This document shows, piece after piece, positions 35,410-44,862 of a stretch of 64,000 nucleotides of DNA. Origin of the DNA: Beroe forskalii (Eukaryota; Ctenophora; Nuda; Beroida; Beroidae); the NCBI GenBank assembly GCA_011033025.1, contig WFMF01000323.1:62001-126000 (forward strand), read 5' to 3'. A model generated the notes under the pieces. That model ran no database searches. It worked only from the letters and a program-made list of their open reading frames with translations, and was not told where the DNA came from. Numbering within the stretch: the first letter of the stretch is position 1; the number at the start of each line of letters is the position of its first letter. Position numbers and translations under genes: made by a program.

Positions 35410-36074
35410 GAGCTCATTGAACAGGCCACGACTATGTGTTTGTGGAGCACCAAGCACAATCAACCACTGCCTAACCTGTAAGCTTGGTGGATATGTTTCC
35501 CTAAGACATGATTCACTTAAAGGCACCATTGCAAAGCTTATTGGTCAAGTTTGTAAGGATACAGTGATTGAGCCAAGCCTATTACCTATAACCACTGAGA
35601 AGCTGCAAAGTGGTACAGATGTGAGTGATGGGGCTAGACTTGATGTTAGCACTAGAGGTTTTTGGACACCATTGGACAGGGCATTCACTGATATAAGGGT
35701 ACTGCACCCACAAGCTCAATCCAATGCTAACACAAACCTCCTCCAGATGTATAGACGTCATGAGTTGGAGAAAACACAAATACAATGATAGGGTAATACA
35801 AGTTGAGAAGGCAACCTTCACACCACTTGTCTTCAGCACCACTGGTGGAATGGGTAATGAAGCTGCTAGGTTTCTAAAACATCTGGCTGTGAAGATCAGT
35901 AACAAAACAGGTCAATCATACAGTGATACTGTGGCTTTTTGTTAGAAGACGCTTAGGTTTGACCTCCTCAAGACTTGTGTTATTTCACTCCGAGGTTTCA
36001 GAGGGAAACCTAACACCAAAACAGCAGAAGTGGAATCACTTGACTTAAATCTGATACCAAAAGCAGAGTATTAG
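35410..36074 (+). pseudogene. Decayed mobile-element ORF fragment (C-terminal part)
   Basis: About 220 codons in three pieces. 35410-35788 carries CVCGAPSTINHCLTCKLGGY, VSLRHDSLKG, DGARLDVSTRGFW and RAFTDIRVLHP. A one-base frame change near 35768 leads into a second frame (to 35945) with FTPLVFSTTGGMGNEAARFL. After an in-frame TAG at 35943-35945, the same frame continues to TAG at 36072-36074. These motifs match, from memory of the family, an uncharacterised region found at the C-terminus of reverse-transcriptase-like ORFs in many marine invertebrates, and the D..D.RV pattern could be nuclease-like. The Cys/His motif at the start could bind zinc. The N-terminal part of the ORF is absent. Not functional as it stands. 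Confidence 0.7.
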
Positions 36075-36596
36075 ATGGGTGTGAACTTTATGTGTCAGAA
36101 AAGTTATCTCTTCATTTGAATTTTATATTAACCAGAATTTTGTTGTGATGCTGAGACTTGAATTTATGCCAAATATAATTTGAAATTTGTTTTTTACCCA
36201 TAAGGCCAGTACTTATATTCTACCTTTGCTTTCACCAGTTAGGTTCGAACTAATTTTCTTAATTTACCAGTATTGTTTCAAAATTGTTTTGTACTCAGTT
36301 TATTCTATAATCAGTTTTGTAATCATTTTTCTCGGTGCTCTGGGATTCCCCAACATCAAAATAACATTATATGATATTCATATACGTTCATTTTATGTAT
36401 TGATAATCGTCAGACTGTTTTGACTTCAGATAATATTATCGTAATATTATTGTAATTGTGATACACCTCTCATTACAAATGTTGGGTGCTTTCTCAACCT
36501 GTATTTTATAATATTTGACTCTCTTCGGAGATTTTTACCAATTTGTCAGACGTTGTCTGACCCCTTCGCCTTTGGCGGGCACAACAACATCTGATA
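35410..36596 (+). mobile_element. 1187 bp inserted element flanked by 10 bp direct repeats
   Basis: AAATACAATT occurs at 35400-35409 and again at 36597-36606, while the uninterrupted copy has a single AAATACAA (37955-37962). This is the pattern of a target-site duplication. The insert carries a broken ORF on the plus strand and then about 520 bp of AT-rich sequence. There is no poly-A tail and no obvious terminal inverted repeat, so it may be a truncated or internally deleted copy. Confidence 0.78.
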
Positions 36597-36860
36597 AAAT
36601 ACAATTTACATGCTTCATTTCATTCCAACAGCTGTACAGCCATTAAACAAAGAAAGGATTGAATCAAGCCAGTGATGGTTTATGGTTAAGGAAGTGAATT
36701 TTAAACTAAATAAATAAATAATTTTTGCTATTAGAATTTTCGATATTACATCAACAAATGTTTTTATGATTCACTAGTGACTAGGCATTAAACTGGATCT
36801 TCCCAACCTCAATATAAGTATAGAAAATTTACATTAGGAAAAAAGCAAGCCTATGGCTAG

Positions 36861-37482
36861 TAAATTATGGAACTCACGAACTTTATGAAATTATAAAGAA
36901 TTAATTAAAAAGCTATTACCATTTAGGCACATTTGTGATTTTGTGAACTCTTCTATTCTTTGTTAAACTCGCATTCATCTAATCATAAATCAGATGCTTA
37001 CGCTTGGCCTTCGGCCTTCGGTTTCTCTAACCAGATCTTTAGTTTTACGCGCGCACGGCACCTTGCTTCGTGACAACGCGACGCCCCTGGTTGGGGAAGG
37101 CCTGAGGAAGAACCTAACGTCCTAACCAAGCGTTTATGCACGCTTATGCGGCCTACGGTCTGAGGAAGAACGACGGCGCGCCGCGCGCGCAGAATATGGC
37201 AACTGATAGACCGAGCTCAGGTGTGTTTTCCACCAACCAGGGGCGTCGTGCATGTTCCTAAGCCCGCATAGGTGTGTGTACGCGCCGCGCGCTTCCCTGG
37301 GGAAGCGCGCCGCGCGAGCCACACAGGGATATACGTGTTTAGCAATCGTGCATGTAAAACTGAAATTTGTTGTCTGACATCATATCGGTGAGTCATAATG
37401 GCTCGCGCGCGAAATTTATTCGCGCGCGCGTCGTTCGCCGAAGGCGTCTGAAGGCGTCTGACAAGACAAAGCGTCTGACAAA
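36861..37482. other. GC-rich segment with strong hairpins
   Basis: 36861-37000 is AT-rich and the remainder strongly CpG-rich. 37281-37297 pairs with 37300-37316 (17 bp arms, one mismatch, 2 nt loop, core GCGCGCTTCCC). CCTAAGCCCGCATAGGTGTG at 37257-37278 recurs at 27036-27057 and, inverted, at 38381-38401, so this is probably part of an interspersed element. No gene was recognised. Confidence 0.5.
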
Positions 37483-37720
37483 ACAGAACAGGACAGAACA
37501 GGACAGAACAGGACAGAACAGGACAGAACAGGACAGAACAGGACAGAACAGGACAGAACAGGACAGAACAGGACAGAACAGGACAGAACAGGACAGAACA
37601 GGACAGAACAGGACAGAAGGACAGAACAGGACAGAACAGGACAGAACAGGACAGAACCAGCAAGGACAGAACAGGACAGAACAGGACAAACAGGACAGAC
37701 AGGACAGAACAGGACAGAAC
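37483..37720. repeat. GGACAGAACA minisatellite, array 1
   Basis: About 23 near-perfect head-to-tail copies of the 10 bp unit GGACAGAACA, with a few shortened or altered units toward the right end. Long open frames exist in several frames on both strands simply because the unit lacks stops; they should not be annotated as genes. Confidence 0.95.
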
Positions 37721-37722
37721 GT

Positions 37723-38240
37723 TGTTTCCTACTAGCTCAAAGATTTTCTGTGTAAAACACATCAGTCAATCAAATGAAGGTTATTGATCGACCAATTCCA
37801 TTCAATCGAATGATGCACTATACATGTGCCTAATAAACTAGCTTATTCTGTAAAAATTAATATATTTTAATTACATTTTACAAAATCACACAGCAAATAG
37901 TTGACTCACCACACTGACATCACATGACTGGCAGACCATTAATGCACAACGTGTAAATACAAATCACAAGCTTCATTTAATTCCAACAGCTGTACAGCCA
38001 TTGAACAAAGAAAGGATTGAATCAAGCCAGTGATGGTTAAGGAAGTGAATTACATACTGACCAAATGAATAATTTTTGGTATTATGTATTAGAATTTTTG
38101 ATATTAGAATTTTCGATATTACATCAACAAATGTTTTTTTGATTCACTTAGCATGAGCATTGAACTGGATCTACCAAACCACATTAAGTAATAAGTATAG
38201 AAAATTGACGTTAGGGGAAAGCAAGCATACGGCTAATAAA
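37723..38240. repeat. Duplicated host segment, copy B (empty site)
   Basis: Continuous counterpart of copy A (35204-36860) without the 1187 bp insertion. It lies directly between minisatellite arrays 1 and 2 and contains only one arm of the foldback element. Confidence 0.82.
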
Positions 38241-38244
38241 TTAT

Positions 38245-38500
38245 TTTCAGACGTTGTCTGACCCCTTCGCCTTCGGCGGGCGCGCGCGGATGATCCGCCG
38301 AAGACAACGTCAAACAAGCGCCGCGTGCGGCGCTGATTCTCGAGAGGGTCTGTCAACGTTAAATAACACTTTGTGTTACTCACACCTATGCCGGGCTTAG
38401 GAATCATGGCGCGCGCGCGAGCAGGGGGTCAGGCAACCTGACAATGCAGTGCAGACTGCAGCTGCATGACGCCACGAAAATTATCAGAGTATCAGACAGA
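38245..38500. other. GC-rich hairpin segment
   Basis: AGACGTTGTCTGACCCC at about 38250 is followed by CTTCGGCGG, then CCGCCGAAG and ACAACGTC (to about 38311), forming a nested hairpin. The first part recurs at 36547-36580, at the right end of the inserted element. The remainder includes a CG-dinucleotide run and the inverted CCTAAGCCCG-type motif (38381-38401). No gene. Confidence 0.55.
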
Positions 38501-39445
38501 ATAGGACAGGACACTGTACAATCCGGTCCTGTTCTGTTAGGACAGGACAGGATACGATAGGATGCAGGACAGGAAGAGACACTGTCTTATCCTTTCCTGT
38601 CCTGTCCTGTTAGGAGAGGACAGGACAGGACAGAAAAGGACAGAACAGGACAGAACAGGACAGAACAGGACAGAACGGGACAGAACAGGACAGAACAGGA
38701 CAGAACAGGACAGAACAGGACAGAACAGGACAGAACAGGACAGAACAGGACAGAACAGGACAGAACAGGACAGAACAGGACAGAACAGGACAGAACAGGA
38801 CAGAACAGGACAGAACAGGACAGAACAGGACAGAACATGACAGGACAGAACATGACAGGACAGAACAGGACAGAACAGGACAGAACAGGACAGAACAGGA
38901 CAGAACAGGACAGAACAGGACAGAACAGGACAGAACAGGACAGAACAGGACAGAACAGAACAGAACAGGACAGAACAGGACAGAACAGGACAGGACAGAT
39001 CAGGACAGAACATGACAGAACAGGACAGGGCAGTGCAGGGCAGGACAGGACAGGACAGGATAGGACAGGATAGGACAGGATAGGACGTGACAGGACAGAA
39101 AGGATGGAAAAGGACAGGAAAGGACAGAAAAGGACAGGAAACGACAGGAAACGACAGGAAAGGAAAGGAAAGGAAAGGACGGGAAAGGACAGGACAGGAT
39201 AGGATAGGACAGGATAGGACAGGACAGGACAGGACAGAACAGAACAGGACAGGACAGCTGACAGGACAGGTCAGGACAAGGCAGGGCAGGGCAGGACAGG
39301 GCAGGACAGGACAGGACAGGACAGGACAGGACAGGACAGGACAGGACAGGACAGGACAGGACAGGACAGGACAGGACAGGACAGGACAGGACAGGAAGGA
39401 CAGGACAGGAAGGACAGGACCGGACAGGACAGGACAGGAAGAGAC
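38500..39445. repeat. GGACAGAACA / GGACA minisatellite, array 2
   Basis: The left edge (38500-38620) is degenerate and partly inverted (TCCTGTCCTG). The core (about 38630-39000) is GGACAGAACA x ~37. The right part changes to 5 bp GGACA units and GGAAA variants. The 10 bp unit looks like a two-step form of the 5 bp unit (GGACA + GAACA). Confidence 0.95.
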
Positions 39446-39945
39446 ACTGTAAAAGTAAAACTAGGGATCTGGTTAGAGCAAGGATTAAGAGAAGGGAAGG
39501 GAAGGACAGGACAGGACAGGACAGGGCAGTGCAGGGCAGGACAGGACAGGATAGGACATGACAGGACAGAAAGGACGGAAAAGGACAGGACGGGAAAGGA
39601 AATTAAATTAAATCAAAGGATCAAGTTAAAGGTAATTAAAGGTATTTCACGCAGCTCGTGTAGTTGCTACTACGATATTGTATCGTACAAACCGACATTG
39701 AACTGATGCTAAATTACGCATACATGTAACATAATTCATGCTTACCTACTTAGCGACGGTCGACGCCCTCATTATTTCAAATATCATTATCAGCACATGA
39801 TCCTGGATCTACGGCCAAAAACCGTTATGTGCTCGACTGGTCGTAAAGTCCAAGAAAATAATAACCATCTATCACTTTCAGATTTCACGACACATCTTGA
39901 AAGCTTTGCGAGCATCGGCACTCGCTTCACCGCCACACACTCGCC
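39446..39945. repeat. Short third GGACA cluster and plain sequence
   Basis: A further GGACAGGACA cluster lies at about 39490-39595, after an AT-rich gap. The rest, up to the inverted-repeat element, shows no gene or repeat that I recognise. Confidence 0.6.
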
Positions 39946-39947
39946 TA

Positions 39948-41211
39948 CCAGTACCACTAGGAAACAACCGGTTAACCGAACCGAAACCGAAATACCGGTT
40001 AACCGGGCGTTTTAAGCCAACCGAAACCGTAACCGAAAAGTTTGATTTCGCAATTAACCGTTTAGGGAAATCGGTCAGTTAACCGAAACCGAAACCGTAA
40101 CCGGATATATTGAGAAATGGTAACTGGTCGTTCGGTACCTACCACCTTGTTACACACAGAATTTTGTGTCAAACTCAAAGCTGGTCGGTTTTATCAAGTG
40201 GCTCCCTGCCACTTCGTTATTTCACTTTTACTTTTAGGGCGGTCTTTGTGCCTGCCAGCAGCTTCTACAGAGCTCGTTAAAGTGTGAACTACAGTGTAGC
40301 TAATCAAATGATGAAGAAAGGTTTTAATGAAAATGTTGTAAATTAGAACACCTAACTTCGAGCACCAGGGCGATCATCGGCTAGCCAATATTTAATCCTA
40401 TTATACCCTATATGGAAAAGACGGAACGATCTTGCTTGCTGGGTAAAACATTAGCCACATCTCTATTTTTCAAGGGAGAGTGTTCACTGGGTGATTGTTT
40501 TAGCAAGAGTTGTGTAATGACTTTCTCTTGCGTCTTGTACTAGAGGCTTTAGTGATTGATTTCAGAGTACCTAAATGCCGTATAGATTCATTTGTAGACA
40601 TATTAGCTTTAGGTGCGCAATATTAGGTACTCTTTAGGGTGATCATCATTCAAAATCAAGGTGAAACATGGAACAGAATTAGTATATTTAGTCATGAAAA
40701 AATTAAGGTATTTCAATTATCAAAATTATGTCTTATAACACCTTGTCGAAATTATTCTCTCGAATTTTATTTTCAAAACATCGAATTCGATGAAAAAAAA
40801 GAATGAGAAGGAATTTTATGAGCCATTCGTTGCACTTTCATCATGCAGGACAACTAGGCTAACATTTTTCCCAATGTGTCCATTTTGCCCAATGTGTCAG
40901 TTTTGCCCAATGTGTCAATTAGCCCAATGTGTCAATTTTGCCCAATGTGTACATTAGGCCCAAAGTGTTCATTTTCCCCTATGTGCGCATTTTGTCCAAT
41001 TACCAAACGACCGGTTACCATTTCTCAATGAATCCGTTTACGGTTTCGGTTTCGGTTCGCTTAAAACACCGGTTATCCGGTATTTGGGTTTCGATTTCGG
41101 TCTCGATGTCGGTTTCGATTAATAATTGCGAAATCGAAATTTTGGGTTACGGTTGGCTGAAAACGCTCGGTTAACCGCGTATTTGGTTTCGGTTCGTTTC
41201 CTATGTCCAAT
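39948..41211. mobile_element. Element with long ACCGAAACCG-rich inverted terminal repeats
   Basis: The left arm (about 39948-40140) starts TAGGAAAC and carries several ACCGAAACCG and GGTTAACCG blocks, GCGTTTTAAGCCAACCG, GATTTCGCAATTA, and ends with GAGAAATGGTAACTGGTCG. The right arm (about 40995-41211) is its imperfect reverse complement with the same block order, ending GTTTCCTA. Roughly 850 bp lies between the arms. No transposase frame or clear target-site duplication was seen. Part of the interior and both sides of the right arm are CCCAATGTGTC minisatellite, so two nested events or a solo arm are possible. Confidence 0.68.
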
Positions 41212-41900
41212 GTGTCCTTTTTTCCTAATTTGTCCAATTATATCAATTTGCCCTATGTGTCCATTTGTCCTAGCGTGTACTGTGTCCTTTTTTGCCAATG
41301 TGTCCTTTTTTCCAAATCTTTCCATTGTGTCCAATGTGTCCATTTCCTTAATGCGTCTATTTCCCCCAATTTTCCCATTTCCCCAATGTGCCCATTTCCC
41401 CATTGTGCCCATTTTGCACAATGAGTCCATTTTGTCCAAACTCCAATGTGCTCATTTTGTGCAATCTGTCCACTGTTAATTTTGCCCAATGTGTCCATTT
41501 TGGCATTTTGCTCAATGTGTCCATTTCCCCAATTTTTTATATCCCGGGCAATCGGCTCTGATCAGCGTTGATCGGCGGTGTATCGGCGTAGATCGGCGCT
41601 GATCGGCGCTGATCGGCGCCGATTGCAAATGCAAGGTCAACATCTGACCATTTTCCTTTTTGTTTCCACTGTTCATTGTGCTCAATCAGCTCAATTGAGT
41701 CTATTGTGCTTAAATTAATGAATAATGTGTCCATTTTGCCCGATGTGTCCATTTTACTAATGTGGCCATTGTCCCAAATGTTTCCATTGCGGCATTGCCT
41801 CAATAAACCTCATTTATCCAATGATTCTATTGCCCAATATATGTCCAACTGTGTCCAATGTGTCCAATAAGAACAAAATTTCCATGTGTCCAGTAGTTTA
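40868..41900. repeat. CCCAATGTGTCCATTTTG minisatellite, interrupted
   Basis: Degenerate units of about 15-18 bp with core CCCAATGTGTCCA occupy 40868-40995, 41212-41540 and, more sparsely, 41700-41900. The right arm of the ACCGAAACCG element sits between the first two blocks. Frames open on both strands here are repeat artefacts. Confidence 0.8.
41545..41630. repeat. GATCGGCGCT short tandem repeat
   Basis: About seven degenerate copies of a 10-11 bp unit around GATCGGCGCT, inside the larger minisatellite region. A related GGCGCC-rich cluster occurs at 47345-47425. Confidence 0.7.
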
Positions 41901-42179
41901 TTTATATCAATGAAGTCTGCATTGAACTCAACTTTAAAAAGAACTGGTGCATGTAAATAAAAACACTGCAAGTTGAGCAAAATCCCGTCGATCAACTTTT
42001 CTGGCTTCGAATTAAGCTTGTGGAATAATTGTTCATGAGTTCTTACGTTGATATCTGATTTACTCTGGAACTTAGACTCCTTTTATGATGAAGCTATAAT
42101 TAGAGTTTGAGGAGATATACTTTTCATAAGTAGCTATGATAGTATGAATATGATGAATCAGTATAGTATAGCTGTATAG

Positions 42180-42510
42180 TATAGTAGAGGCTGCTTGGAG
42201 CCTGAGTGGAGGCTCTGTGGAGCCTAGTGGAGGTTGTGTAGAGCCCAATGGAGGCTGTGTAGCTGTGTGAAGCGTATTGGAAGCTTTTGTAGAGGCAAGT
42301 GGTCCACTAGGCTCCACTCTGCCTCCACACGGCTCCATTCAGCCTCTACTAGGCTCCACACAGCCTCCATTAGGCTCCAATCACTCTCCACTAGGCTCCA
42401 CTCAGCCTTCACTTTATAGTAGTGGAAGATGTGTGGAGCCCATTGGTGGCTGAGTGTAGCCTAATGGAGGCCTAGTGGAGTCGGAGTGGAGCCTATAGTA
42501 TAGGCTAAAA
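42180..42510. repeat. GGAGCC/GGCTCC minisatellite with internal inversion
   Basis: 42185-42265 carries degenerate TGGAGCCTAGTGGAGGC units in plus orientation. 42300-42415 carries the same units inverted (GCCTCCACTAGGCTCCA), and 42420-42500 returns to the plus orientation. The block can fold on itself. No gene. Confidence 0.75.
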
Positions 42511-44700
42511 ATAGACTTAATGTTTATAGTTTTCAATATAGCTATAGGCAGGTATTAGGTACTTGTGGTGCTTCCCGTACCTAAATTACCTATATTATTT
42601 TCAGTCATTTTATCATGTACTCATACGGATTCCAAACTTGCAATTTTGAAATTGGATCACGGCCGACGATGAACTGACAAATTCCTTTTCACTTTCAGTT
42701 TCTAACTTTCTAACTAGCAGCATGTGTTCGCTTTTGTGTCAACACTATAGTCAGCTATGAGCTGAATCAATTACACAGTTCACATGTTTATAGAATTATT
42801 CCAGATTATTTTGCAACAAATACTATTAGAGTATTAGTACTCTATTACTAACTTACCTTGGCTTATACCTAATTGTTCAGTCATAAAAGAAAGGATCCTT
42901 CACAACATAATACGATTTTTGTAACCAGTGATAATTGAAACAAATAACACGGCCACTATAATGGATATAAGGTAGAGGGCTGTCGATAGATCACTATATT
43001 ATAGCATTAGAAATTAAAAAGTACAGACCCTTTCAATTCCCAGCGCTTCACGGCTTGCATCAGCGGAAGTAGATATAGATTTAATCAGACAACTGATCAT
43101 TCATTTGTCTCTGTTTTGTTTCCTCAAATCATGAGGTCAAAGGATGTCGCGTCGCTTGCGAGGGTGGGATTTCCACATCCTAATCCTTAAACGCGCAACA
43201 CTCGGACATTTGGAGGGTCGTGTTACAAGCTAAAATTTTTATGAAAAAAGTGCAGACGGTGGAGGGTAGGGTAGTATCCTAACAATTCATCAAAGCAATT
43301 TTCAACTACTATTGAAATATAATAGCTGGAAGCTGTAAGGCTTCTATTCACCAATTACGCCGCGCACAAAATATTATCGTACAACTTCAAATAACTTTGC
43401 AATGGAAGCTCCCGCGTAAACGCGCGCGCGGCTTTTAATAACTTGTTCCGTATATACGTAAATGTTTCCTCATTCTTTCAGAATATGTTTCCTGTTCGTG
43501 TTTCGTCCCGTCGTCAATTTTAAATTGAAATTGTTTTTCTAATTCAACGCATTGTTGTATTTGCAGTTTAAAGTCCTATGCTTGAAGACACGAGGTAGCA
43601 ACTTCTCTGTCCAAAATCCCACTTCTATTTCTTTTTGGTTTTTCGAAATATATTTCGAATCTATGTGAGTAAATGGCTTCAATTTTATTCAAGTTGCATC
43701 TGCTTATAAAGCTCTAAAGTAAATTTTAAGTAGGTAGGTACCTACATACTACTATACTAACGTCTTTTCACAATCAAAATATGATACTATGAATATGAAG
43801 AAGTTAAGATATAAGACGCCGTATGGCTTACTTCACCATCGAAAACAATTGTGCTCAATCAATAATTCAATGCTCCTTTTCACTTCAAAATGTTATACAA
43901 AAGAAATATTGCCCAATGTCCATTGTTTTTACCATCTTACCATAATACAAAGGAATGTATGATTCATATGGCTTTCCTTGTGTTTTGCTGTGTTTTGAAT
44001 TTTTGCTGGAATGTGAAGTTTACGACAGAGTACAACAATGCTATAATACAATTCCTGATATTTACCCTCATTAATTCGATATTGAGAAATCTTAGAATTA
44101 ATTAATTCTCCGTGTACATCCATATCTATTATCCTGTACCTATAGGTATTAGGTAGGTACGTAATTACTTCAATATTTAGATTACTACCCATACTTTGTT
44201 TATTTTGCACCGCTTATTAATGGTAGGTAGACGTAGGTAGGTAATACACTTCGCTTGTCAGTTGTCTCCGAGCTATTTTTAAGTGCTTTAGTATTTTACT
44301 GCTAAATCTCTAAAATGTCCGAAGTTTCAGCGCTAATTTTCTACTCTTCTAACTTTCTGAATTTCTTGTTTCTAAGAAATCAGAATGCCATGCCGTCGAC
44401 CATTGTCGTTACAGCTGAGCAGTGCAGCTGTAGGTTCTGAATTTACAAATATAGTTGAATTAGGTAGGTAATCCTAAACAGTCGTCCAGGGCTGCGGGCC
44501 TCACGCTAGTTAACCTTTTTAGCACAATATACCTACAAAAGTACAAAGGTACCTACCTATTTAGCTATTTCCTTATTTCTGTATTGTATCAGACTATCTT
44601 GTTGGGACCTACCTACTATTTTAGAACGTTAAACTTTAAAAATAAAAAGGCGTGCATTTTCTTTCCTTGTAAGCTTGTACTCTTAATCTCTTCTAGCAAT
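42511..44700. other. Repeat-poor AT-rich region with scattered TAGG/TACC repeats
   Basis: No exon was recognised. Short GTAGGTAGGTACCTAC-type microsatellite patches occur near 43730-43760, 44140-44165 and 44220-44245. Confidence 0.45.
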
Positions 44701-44701
44701 T

Positions 44702-44862
44702 TAGCAGACAACCGGTTGCCATTTCCACTTACCGCTTGCGGTTCAATTAACTTTTTTCGAAAGCAAAATGCTCGATTTTGATTTTGATGATACTGTAATA
44801 GCCCAAGACGAATGACCGGGTTTTCGGTTTTGGTTTGACGGGTAGTTTCCTAACTTCCTCCC
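44702..44862. mobile_element. Degenerate solo copy of the ACCGAAACCG-element arm
   Basis: Starts GACAACCGGTTGCCATTTCC and ends with GGTTTTCGGTTTTGG and GTTTCCTA, the same order and orientation of blocks as the right arm at 40995-41211 but shorter and more diverged. No partner arm was seen nearby. Confidence 0.5.

Larger units (their letters stand above)
35204..36860. repeat. Duplicated host segment, copy A, interrupted by an insertion
   Basis: 35204-35409 and 36597-36860 align, with substitutions and small indels, to one continuous stretch at 37723-38240. Landmarks are TACTAGCTCAAAGATTTTC and TGACATCACATGACTGGCAG on the left, and CAACAGCTGTACAGCC and GAATCAAGCCAGTGATGG on the right. The material between is absent from the other copy. 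Confidence 0.85.

Noticed and set aside
38537..39452. Long open frames on both strands across the GGACAGAACA arrays
   Set aside because: They are translations of a 10 bp (and 5 bp) repeat without stop codons; the same peptides appear in all frames and there is no start context, domain or splice structure.
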